Assembly: GCA_900618425.1 (NCBI GenBank)
Contig: UZAN01039800.1
Coordinates: forward strand, 1 to 64,000
Length of the DNA stretch: 64,000 nt
From: Echinostoma caproni
Taxonomy: Eukaryota; Platyhelminthes; Trematoda; Plagiorchiida; Echinostomatidae
Reading direction: 5' to 3'
Position numbers and translations under genes: made by a program
The notes under the pieces: generated by a model
The model's input: the letters and a program-made list of their open reading frames with translations, nothing else
What the model was told of the DNA's origin: nothing
The model's database searches: none
Shown: positions 24,229 through 36,000 of the stretch, piece by piece
Numbering within the stretch: position 1 is the stretch's first letter
Layout of the letters: every line of letters starts with the position of its first letter

Positions 24229-26366
24229 GTGCTATTCGTCAACTGGCATTATAGTCCGCTGTTTACAAAAGAAAAGAGGAGAAAGAGTGAAACACAAACC
24301 TGCAATAACAATTTCCTTGCCCGTTTTGCCTTTGACCATTGCACCAATATAACGCATTACACGTTTTGCAAGCTGTTTGTATCTCACGACACAGCTTCTA
24401 CAAAACCGCCTTTTAAAAAGCCCATGGTCACTTCTATTAAATACTTTATCTACGCATTGTTGTATTATTGGCTTTGGGATACTTCCAATATACAACATTC
24501 TCATTTACTACAGGGGGATGTTTTGTTTCGTTTTAGAGGTAGTAAGAGAGTTAAGGTTAGTTTATATCCGTTGTTGGAGGATATCACCGTCTGGAAATGC
24601 AACCAAATAATCTGAAATGAGATCCAAATAACTATTTGGTTCTTCCAGGGGGGGGGGAGGCGCTGGTTTATTTGTAGATTAACTCTTTGCAGGCACCGTA
24701 AGAACAGCTTAGATGTTCTCGCTTCCCATAATTACTTGGCTTCAATTATCATATCCTACAGAGTAAGGACAACTTTTACTGTTGAAACGTAAGCCTAATG
24801 TGAGAAAGACAATCCGCGGAATAGGCTACATGTGTGGCAAAAAAGATTACTGACAAGCAGTTTAGTCTAGGATACAACGAAATTAATTAGGCCAGAAATG
24901 GGACGCCTCTTTTCTAACTACCGTTTACAGTTTTTGATGTCATTTTTTTCGGAGAAAAGTAAAGATTTCGGGTTGTAATTACAGAATGACCCACATTGAA
25001 AAACTCATGACTGATGAAAAAGGCTGTAACAAACTGTGTGATATGGTCTTACAAACGAAAGACGCCTGATTATAAATCTTGAAAATAACTAAAACTGATT
25101 GAATTGTGACACAACCGTGCCTGTTGCAAGCTTTTCTCCCCTGAATACTTCAGAATAAGTTTGCTTTATTAACAACATGTTTTAATAAAAAAACATGCAC
25201 ACATAAACCATAGATCGAAAGGGGAATATTGAACCACCTAGGAGCACAAACGGAGTTCTGTGTTGAGTTAAACACCGAGTGATGGATCACCGTGTTTGTG
25301 TTTGTTATCTTTGATGACTTGTGCGCGATTTGTGCAAGGTTTATTTCTTAGTGATAAGATGTATAGCAAATACCACAATTCTATCGAAATAAACCTGAAA
25401 ACGTACCTGTGTCAATGAGTCACGTGCGATAATATTATATAATATCGTACACCGACAAAATTCTTGTGACCAACTATGTCTACAGTTCGACCTTAAAATA
25501 CAGTCTTTACGCATTGTGCCTGATCATTTGTCCGGATTTACTTTAATTGTCCGAGCACACACATTTGGCGAACTTTATAAACAGAACCAACTTCAGTTTT
25601 CATTCATGAGATGCCACGAGACTCCGAGAGTTGGTGGTCTGTCCCAAATTTCTTTGAAAATGTAGGAAGGCTTTCCTCGTAAAGACAACTACAAACGCTG
25701 TTTGCAAGACCGAAGTAGGGCACTCCTGGTGTTCGAGGAGGAAGGGTACTAGAAAATTTTATTATCTATGAAAAGCCGCAAGCTGAGTTTACATCAACCA
25801 CAGAGGGCCAAATTTCATTCCTAGAAATGCATGTGCTCTCAGCCTCCAGCCTACTGGGATGACTATGGTTTACAGTACTTCAAGATTGATAGAAGCTTGT
25901 TGCTTTGGTCCCCATTACCAATAGTTATCTGATTTACTCAACAGATTTGAGGTACATTAAACTGCACTCAGTGATACGTTTGAGGAAACTTCCAGTATGT
26001 CAGAAAAACCGGGTATCTTGGAAGGAAGAACTGGTCGGTTTCAGAATTTCAGCGATTTTGCTCTAAACTTGACCTAACCGACACCCCAGCATGAAGGATA
26101 CTCGATGGATTTCCGTTTTCGACGAACATGACCCAGTTTGCAAAATTAGCGTTTTGAATGTTGTGGATGCCCACTAAAAGTGCTCGCGATCTCTCCAAAC
26201 TAAATAAAACACAAAAGAAGAATTAAAAAATTAAATATCATGTAATATAGAAATAGTATCCACCTTTCATCACAGTCTACACAGGGAAAGCATGCGAATG
26301 GTTTCCTCTAGGTAGTTGCCTATACCAAGATGATGTAATAATTGAGTGATGTGTAGAGGAACACAA
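24229..26366. other. Stretch without a firm gene; one long frame pair and a faint RT-like trace
   Basis: At 24229-24615 a 128-codon plus frame overlaps a 90-codon minus frame. Neither has a known domain. A poly-G tract of about 11 G lies near 24650. At 25780-25860 the plus strand reads TTEGQISFLEMHV, faintly like the segment before motif E of Penelope-like reverse transcriptases (usual E..G.L.FLDV.V), but too little surrounds it to call an element. Confidence 0.35.
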
Positions 26367-26371
26367 TTTAT
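26366..26371 (-). promoter_or_regulatory. Possible poly(A) signal of ADA-B
   Basis: The minus strand reads AATAAA about 375 bases after the ADA-B stop. It is the first perfect hexamer I see downstream, but no transcript supports its use. Confidence 0.3.
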
Positions 26372-26746
26372 TACGATTCGTTCATCTCATATTTTCCAAG
26401 TTGAACCTTGTGAATACAAATTGAGCCACCATTCGTGATATATCACCAAGGAAAGGCGGTGGATAAGCACTAGCTCGAATGTGATCCGAATATTCATTCA
26501 AGCTCCATCATAATTTTACGTGTAATTATGCTTTCAATGTGACGATAAATCGGATGACGATAGTGATGAATGAGGTTAGGACCACGAGAGGAATAACGCA
26601 GTTAATAGAGAAATAATCTATTTTTCTTGGAATAACCATTAGGATTGGGTATCTTTTCACATAAGACGGAAAAACGGAGATCAGAAATACTAAAAATCAA
26701 TGAAGTGAAAAGAACGAAAAGCATTTTTGATTGAACAGCCGAATAT

Positions 26747-27022
26747 TCAAATGCGGTTTCGAACGTGATTCACTAGCGCTTCTCGATCTTCTTCGACGTC
26801 CAAAAATGCAGCTTGGGCAGCATTGATTTGGGCTTCTTGTAGATCCGCACTCACAGAAAGGCCGTCAACACAAAATTGCAGTTCCTGATCCAACCATCGA
26901 CCCGTTATCGTTGGATCATCTGTATTTATTGAGTAGTTCATACCGGCTGAAGCAAAATGATGCAAAGGGTGTACGGATCCTCGTTTAGCGGCACCGGTCA
27001 TTAGGCTTGATGTTGGGCATAG
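26747..27022 (-). CDS. ADA: ADA-B exon 4 and stop
   Basis: Codes residues 249-339. It begins LCPTSSLMTG, holds SINTDDPTITGRW with both aspartates, and ends HVRNRI before the stop. The acceptor is TTCTTAG|CTATGC, phase 0. Confidence 0.92.
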   Translation of the reverse strand, partial: LCPTSSLMTGAAKRGSVHPLHHFASAGMNYSINTDDPTITGRWLDQELQFCVDGLSVSADLQEAQINAAQAAFLDVEEDREALVNHVRNRI

Positions 27023-30000
27023 CTAAGAATGATATGAGGAAAAGTGGTAAGTCTACATTAAAAAGGACCGGTAATATCTCACGCAAAATTTATACAGCCA
27101 TAATGATCAAATTAAGGCGGAGTCACTTCGTTTAGCATCGTTCAGAAATCCCACGCAGAAGTGTAACAGTAGTAAAGCAGTGCTGGGGCAGGGAAAAGAA
27201 CATAACAAGGTTACGCAAGAATGCTATTTTTTCAATTAAAATGCGGAATTCACTGTGTTGGTGCATCCTCATCCCCATCATGTTCCATAAAATGCAATTC
27301 ATTAGTTTCGTATAACAAGTCCATATTGAAGAATTGTAATGTTTGATAAATTCTTGTGTCTGCAGTAATAGAATTGAAACGTGAACTTGGACCTTTAGGA
27401 ATATAAATATTTAGGGTCTCCGAGTCACCACTGCACAAGCAGTTTTACTTTTGATACTTTTGATAATAAAGCTTATCTCAATATTGCACGTCATACTTGT
27501 CATGAAATAAAAAATGCTTGGTATTGAATATTTTCACTCCTCCCGAGCACTGAATGCCAAAGTGTCACATGAAATGAAATTTGTAACATGTGTTCCAGTT
27601 GAAGAAATCGGCAAATATGGAGAATCCAGTGTTTTTTTTCAAAATCGGTGTACATGATGTCCACATATATCTTTGTTTCTTTCGTTTTAATCAGAACTAA
27701 ACCAAAATGATTCATGAATCGTTTTAACACACTGCGGGTGAGTGTTTAGGAGTGGCTCATGTGAAGTGCCATAAGTATAGTGCCTGAAAGCCAAATGACT
27801 TCATTTGTCCTCTACACGTGATAATGATACACGTTCCATTGAAGAAAGTTGACTAGAGTAACTCAGAGTAAAGCGCAGAATTCCAACAATAAAACGAAGT
27901 AGGCATCAACATAAAAGATGAGACAGACTAAAATGTGCAAGCAGTCGTTTTGGATAAACGACCATAATTTTTCGGTAATTTCTTGCATATAATTAGAAAA
28001 ATCCCTGATTGACAAAACAATTTTTGTGTCGAGCTTACTACTCATGAGTAGTTAAACAAATGGTCAATAATTTTCGCGCCCCGCTGTTTTAATTACGAAT
28101 ACGATTCTACAGATGCAGCCAAGGGTAATCATTTAAAATCCTTACTATAACAGGGGTAAATATGTCTTTTCAGCAGAACGGATTGTTTTACGAATGATAA
28201 TTTGAATCATATTATTTTTAACTGCAAAAAAATAATTTGAAGAGTTTAAAGACGAACAATTCACCTCAAAGTGTATATTCTTCTGTTTTACGAAGTCGAG
28301 GATATGAACATCGTTTAACACACTGTAACCATGTCCGATTCTTTCGGCGTGCAACTGTTTAACTGCGTTTTCGACGGCACAAGCCGGTCCATTCTCACCC
28401 GCATGAACAGTCCGATGAATACCTTCTGATTTGGCGTGTTCAAACACTTGGACAATCTCATCTGAAAACTTGGTTGTCATCCATTTGCCTTCATCACCTG
28501 TACGCATATACAAGCCGAATTAGAAGGAGGATTTTATTACTTATTACAATGATGACTTTTAAGAAATCCAATCGATTCAAAAGCTCCAGGGGGTAAAATC
28601 GTCGTCGATAAATACACGAAAGATCAAAACAAATGAATAAGAGTACCGGTACTAAGTTCACAATTATCATAGTTATTACCAACTCGACGCCAAAGTAACC
28701 AATACCTCCCGTGTTTTTTGCACTAACCAGACTTCCGTCTCTGAAGAGTAATTGTTTCAGCAAACTGCAGTAAACATACATTGATTTTGGAGTTTCGTCC
28801 AGTTGTCACCATTAAGTCTGACTTCAAAAGATGTAAAAACATGCTTAAAAGCAACACTTGTTGATCTAAAACGTCGTTATGAATGCGCTCTACCTCCAAG
28901 AGAAGACTTCAAAATGGTAATCTCACAAAACCACAAAAGTGATATCATCTCTTATTAACTCTGGAAAGAATCTGGAGTCCTCATAATGACCAAAATAAAC
29001 TACCTAGATAAAATGGAGTTCATCCTGGCAAACGTATCTAAGTTTTACTCGTGTTGTTCATTCAAATTTAAGACAGAAAAGCATTTTCAAAAGCCTAGAA
29101 AAAATCTACTCACAAGAAGTAACTATTAGCTGAAGGAGATTCATTGATGAGTTCAACATGAAACATTTCAAACTTCGTGGAAGAAAGCTAGTCCAGGTTC
29201 AAAGTCTATCCAAGTTACGCAAACTCGGGAACCCTGTATGACTCATTTTATCAATCCCCAACTCACCTTCAGATTGGCAAACAAAATGGTCGGTCACAAT
29301 CCGAAAGCTAGTCGCTGGCGAGCTATCGTATTAATGATAGTTTCCAGTTGTTAATAGTCCCTCGTCAACGGGGATAATAAAGACTCATTTATCCATCATG
29401 GATGTGATATCACTGTTCAACATATCTCGAAACAGTGTATTTCGTTTGTGATTTTAATTACCAAAAGTTATCCATATGAAAGTTTCAGTGGTGGATCTGA
29501 AGCGCTTTATCATGAGGTTCGTTTAAAACACATGGTCCAAGTTTCAAGGCGTTTACTTTTGTCAGGTTAAACGTTTTTTCATGGGAACTTGTAGCAAAAT
29601 TGAAAATAAACTGAGCGATGCAACAGCGAAACACAGTTCTACAGAAGATTTGTCAATCATATCCTTGCAATCCATAACTTTGAGCAGGACTGAATCAAAT
29701 TCCCCCACAAACTCAGTATCATCCTCCGAAAAACGAAACTCTCTGTCGGCAACGGACGTGACAACAGCTTCACATTCCTGGATTTGTTGGTAACGAGAAG
29801 TCAATAAGGTAGTGTAGGCTGAAATTTATACGGCAAACATACATGGTCAGGCCAGTGCAATTAGTAGTATACGACTAGAAGAAACCTCACTAGAATTACA
29901 GGAACGGTTTCGCTGTTCTTGATGTTCGTCAAGCATGCTTATCCGGTAATCGTTTGTCACTTCATGCATATACTTGTACCCAGGAATATTATTTTTACCG

Positions 30001-33000
30001 CAATAACTTCATTTTCAACATCGGGTAAATTTGTGTGAACAGCTTTTTCGGAACCAGTCCTTTTATAACTTAACACTGATTTGTTGTTTCTAGGCGTATT
30101 ATAGACTAATAATGGTAAAAACTTGACCCATGTATTTTTTCTAATGTTTTGCAATAAGTAACATATAAATGACTCCCAAAAAATTTCCGTGGAAGCACAC
30201 GATCGATTCGATGAGCGGCAAGAACCACAAAACCCGTTGAATGCTTTCTGAGACATTTTGTCATGTCATTCATATACTGCTCTTCCATCACACGCCAGTT
30301 GCTTGAGATAAAGCATCGGATCGGCTGAACTACAATTTGGTGAGCCAATTGCTATTCAAGGATGGAAGCTTAGTTTTTGCGAAAAGAAGGGAGATATTCG
30401 TATCCTTGGCGGGCGGTGGTGGCCCGGTGGTAACATCTCCAAGTTATTACCCCGGGGATGTGTGTTCGAATCCCATTAACTACCGCCTTAACCCCCATTT
30501 TCTTTGTTGAGTGACCGCCCTTTGGCTTGGCCGCTTCCCCATTCCTGAAAATCGTATCTTTGTATGTTCAATAAAAGGAAGTAAAATGAAAATGAAATGA
30601 AAGAAAAGAGTAAAAACCATGGCGATTTTGGACTAAGTACTGAAAAGTTTTATCATTTTTTCTGATCATTCATATAACATAATCTGTCATATGCATCTGA
30701 ATGGATACAATGAAATATATCGGAATACAAATTGTTTTCTTTCTTTCCTTTTTAATTCTAATTCCTTTTATTAAATACACAATGATACAATTTTCAGGAA
30801 GGGAGAAGCGGCCAATCAAAGGGCTGCCATGGGGAAAGTCAGGCGATGTGGTTCGAACACACGTCCCCCGAGGTGGTAATCTGATGCTATCACCGGGCCA
30901 CTACCGCCACCTGAACTTGCTGTATTCCCTATTTATGTTCCTCGGGGAAAAAAGTTGTTTGTAATGTACAGAAGCAACCAGGGGACAACTGCCTGTTTCA
31001 ATGTGTTTGTCATTTTTGGTGAACTAGCCTATGGAATTTTACTTATTCATTTGCTAGTAGTAAATTTTGCTTCTTGTTATGAGCATCGTTGTGTCTTGCT
31101 TGTTTTGCTTTTATTGAACTGACACTCTGGTTTGTGTGCGTTTGTTTTTCGTCTGTTTCAGAATGGCGGTAAACATCCTTCACCGAGAACCATCGTATTT
31201 ATTAGGTTTTTCATTTGCGCACAAGATTAGCTCACATTCGACTGCATGTTGAGCCGTTCCTGTGGATATACCGCTGCACATTGCAAATCAAACATTCTAC
31301 ATTCACTTAACAGTCTTGATACAAACAAATTCAGATCACTGGTCTATTCTTCAATGACTCTTTCCGACAAAAAGTAAACAATGCGTTCTGTAATGGAACA
31401 AGTTGAATGAGGATAATAAATACATTATATATATATATATCGACCGATTATTATAGTCCTTTATTGCATGTGGTTGTCAGTGAGCGTTGAATGTGAGAAA
31501 TGTTTTCTGGATGAGATTTATGATGAGCCACAATGGGCGTCCAAATAATGCGTTCTAATTCACTGTGAAAATTAGGGAAACCGTAAGGTAGTTTGTACAC
31601 CTGGTAGTCGGGATGCCTAATACAAAAAAAATAATGCATCACGAGCACTAGTCGATAGAATGCTATTTTACATTATAATCGGTGTGGCGCCGATAAACCT
31701 CTATTTTTGTATTTCCGTTTCCCAATGGTACATCAAGTACAAGTAATTATTGTGCAAAAAACTCTCTAGGGGTCTTTATTTTCCAACACCATGCTATTTT
31801 AGGCTGTGCCATTAGGCTGTACTGCAATTTTATGTATTTGCTATAAATTGGAATTAGCTCGATGTTTAGACAACCCATAAGAGCGGCATTTCAGTCACTT
31901 TGCTCAATTAAGGATGCTCATAAAGTCTTGGTCATTGGCCAAATTTCGAACATTATACGGCCGCTGCACTGAAATCCCTCAATTCAGTCTGATCTACACT
32001 ACAAAATTCGTGGACAATTGTGAATTTTGCCAATTCTGCTGAAAGCCTTCAATAAACAAATTACAAGGATGAGCACAGTTCTTTTTGGAGAAGAACTGCA
32101 CACTAAACCCAACGTCTACTGTTTTATCTTCATCTGATCACTTCTGCACCTCGTTTGTGATTAACTGGTTTTTAAGTTCATTCGCGAGAGAGAAAGTAGC
32201 ATGTTTCGTAGTGTTCATCTTGCAGTATTTGAAAATAAAGGCAGATCATTTAAAAATAGGGTTGTTAGAGTGCTGATTTCCTATATTTTAGCTGCTTTTT
32301 GGGATGTTCCTTTGTTATTTCATAGCTTCAGTTGAGGATTTAGTAGAAGACAATAGACACTCTGTAGGGCTATTACAATAAACCCTAATCAGAATGGTTA
32401 TTTAGAGGAAATCTTATTATAAATAAGAAAAAAGCTCATGGAAAAACTATAAAACAGACTGCTGTACACCGGATTCTGTATTTGCTGGGACATATGGTTT
32501 TGGACAAGTAGAAAGGCCATTTGCAACTAACTTCTTGACCGTCAGTTGATTGCTTGAAGACATTCTACATATTTCCCCAATGTATTCGGGAAATCAGCTG
32601 GCATGCAGTCTATAGAATCTGGTTTGTAGTAAAGCCTAAAACAGGTCCAATGGTATAATGACGGCTGATTTTTGCAGTCTGTCGAATTAGTCACTTGATG
32701 CTTATAAAGTTAAAGTAATGCCTGATAATACCGTATCAGAACTACTTTGCAATAACTACTTATAATAACGAATGAGGAATAGGAGTGTAAAATCGTGCGG
32801 TTGTATGAGCTAGTTACAAACCCCTGTGGATTCATCTCATTTAAAGCATACCAGGGAGGTTCATCTTTGAGTTCCATGTAGTATAAACTGAGCCACTTTA
32901 AACTTCTAATCAACAATCGCCTTAAAACCCTATAATTTTTTAAGTTATTGAAAACTAATGACATTTAAAGCTGTGAATTTTATAAAAAAACTCTTTTCGT

Positions 33001-36000
33001 CAGCAGAAAGACGTGCTTTCAATAAACGGTTTTGATATCTTTCGACCAATGCGTAACGCCCACTGAGTTTAGCTCAATTTGAACAGTGGGCCACTCGGCA
33101 AACTGATAATTTTTCTTTTCTATTGAAGAAAATGTCTTCATGCATACAAATTCGTAAATAACCTCTAATTTGAATCCTCGGGCTAAGCAAAGCTGAATGC
33201 TACCAGGTGAGTCTCCGAGTTGTGGATAGAGGGGATATCTTCACGGAAGAAGGTTAGCTGTGAATAATTTGTGGCATACCGCAACAAATGAGCACTCGTG
33301 AACAAAACTGGCACCACCAGGTTGTGGTGGGTTTCAGGCTGGTCACCTGGCTCCCGTTTAAAAGCCCAATGATGGTGTCCTGAGAAAGGTCGATGTGACT
33401 GTCCCTTAAAAGTAAAGTCATTGACCCCCTCACTTGTTGTTGTTGGTTGTTCAAAGGCTAGAGGTGTGCCCTCAAAATAAAAAACGTCAAGTGACGCTAG
33501 GGACGCCTCTCGTACCAAACTCTCAAGGAACTTCATGATCATGATCATGTCTGGAGCCGACTAATCCTATCCAAGGAGCCCGCCGCAGTAGAGTAGAAAT
33601 ATTATCACTAAAGGATTAGGAACTCTGCCTTTACTACCTTCAAACACTAGAGAAGAGGTACTACACACCCGATCTACGGCTGACATGTTCCAGTCAACTT
33701 ATGTCGTCAACTCATGAGATATTATGCACCAGAATAACTTGTGACTAATGATGCATAATAAATTTTTCTATTGATTTGATTTACGATTACGTAGAATTCA
33801 CGTTCACACAAGTTCTTTCGTTTATCCACTGAACCACTGAGCTTAACGAGTTGAGTCATGAAGAACCAGATTTGAGGTTCGGTTTCATTAGAAAGATAAT
33901 AGGTAAACTGAGAATTCTGCTGTTGCAGTGACGTTTCGTTCCACGTTCCGTCAAGCAAGTCACCCGTTTTACAATGCAGTTTTTAATGCACTACCCCAAC
34001 GGGTAATCAACTGGTATACCATTCCCTTTTCCAAGTATATCCTTCATTTTCTATTTTGATTGAACAAAGGCAGCAATATATTATACTGTTATAACTGATG
34101 AGCATTTGCTATGCAGATTTCTGAAAATGCTTCTGACATCCAATCATTATTTGCAACTTCAAGTTAAACCATTGTAACCCCAAGTGAATCTGTAGTAACT
34201 TCGTGTAAATCCAATCAATCGCATTCCAAAGGAACCCCACAAGATGATTGATGCTTCGGCCGCCAAAATTTACCGATTGGGCCGGGTATGTCTAAACTTT
34301 GTCATGTTCAAATGAACTGAGTTCTCCGAAAACAAACAAAAGTACTTTTTGAGTGAATTACCGAGTGAGGAAGAATGATTCGGTGGGTTGGGATGTGGTG
34401 AAATTTGGTCGTTCGCCCCTCCCCCCCCCACCCCACCCCGGAACGTTATATCCGATACCGTTGATCGAGTAGTCTTCGCAAACTCGAATGAACGAACCCA
34501 ATGATAATTGACTTCGGTCAACGGGGTAGGGGAGCGATTCACTTCAAGGTGGATAAATAAATCGGCCACCATGCTCAGAAGCGAATGATGGAACGAAACA
34601 TCGCATGAGTGAGTTCAGTTTAGGCCCTCAATAGCCTAGTGACTCAATTCCATTGAGGCAAAGGTTTTACTGAAAGCACCGTTTTCCTTTGACCCAAATG
34701 CAATTGCCTACATCTTTTTTGGCATTGAAAGGCACGCTTGACAAAATAATTGGCAAAGTTGCAAGGAAAAACTTACCAGGTTTTTTTACATGAACAGTAT
34801 GACCAAATTCAAACGTATTTATCAGCTAACAGATATCACACTTTTTCTCTATAATTTCCACAATGTCAGTGACAACCATCTCTCACCTGCACCTTCTACC
34901 TTCGCTGCTCAGCTTCATTACGTAATTTCTTCTCCTTATTGCATTATTGATCAACCCGTCGCATCTTTTCACACCCTGATTGCATCTGTAGTGAATGAGG
35001 CAGGTGGTAATAAGAATGAGTTACATTGTTCCATGATCTCACAAACAATGATAACTATGTACTGGGTGCTCCATGAGGTGTTAAATTAGGTTAGGTAAAG
35101 TATTCTACGCACGGTCGCCTTAATATTAATCGATGACTTTCTTATTCCTGAGGAAGAGTTGCCTCCGGAAAATATGTTACAGAGTGGCATCCGCGGTAGC
35201 ACTGAATTTCGGATAAGAGAAAAGATCCAATGACAGGGCGGATGCCACTGTTCAACAAGTTTCCCGGATGGATGGTACCACGAAAGATTGTGTAAACGAG
35301 CAACCTATCAAAGAGGTAGACAGCAGTGATATTTTTTCTACTCTGAACTCAGCTGAGCTGGGCGTTTGAAGACACAACCCTTTTCGTATTATTGCTTTAC
35401 TCCTCCTGGCGTCTTCCAGAATAAAATTATCTCATTCTGAACAAATCTGGTTTGTAGAAAACTCGATACATTTTTTTCTCAGATGAACGGACCAGTTTAT
35501 ATTTTATCGGATTGAATAAGTTGATTTGTTCGCGAAAACTCAAACCTGATGCATTCAACCCGTCCAAATGTGTTTTTCGTCGTTCGTTAGGTTCATTCTC
35601 TAAGGTTTGACTGACTCTAAGTGGTCCTTAACGAGCTTTCCGGCTTTCCGCAACGGATACATAGATGACTCAAGAAGTGCGTGAATGGACCTTTCAGTTA
35701 AGAAAACTCATTGATAGTTGACACAGTATGATCGAGCAAAAGCGTAAAGGAGGCGCAACTGAAATTTCTTTTCAATAGTTTATTTGTCCATGAATGCTGA
35801 CAGGTTATTGGACTATAATCCGAAAAGAAGACCCTTCAACCTCGAATTGTGCCTGCAATGGTTGCAAATTCCTGTCAAATAATTATTCCAAGAAGAGCAG
35901 AAAACGTATGTGAATGTGTGCCTGATAATGCGCCCTGTCACTCAGAACGGGAAGACGCGGTCGCCGGAGGAGCATCGTCAGATTCCACCCCCCCCCCNNT

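Noticed and set aside
24229..24615. 128-codon open frame as a gene
   Set aside because: No start context, domain or splice context; a 90-codon antisense frame overlaps it, and the composition is like that of chance frames nearby.
25600..26160. A further Penelope-like reverse transcriptase
   Set aside because: Only one short motif-like string (TTEGQISFLEMHV) is visible, and the expected blocks before and after it cannot be traced.
29562..29804. Extra ADA-B exon in intron 2
   Set aside because: ADA homology is complete across exons 2 and 3 with matching phases, and no acceptor sits at the start of this frame.
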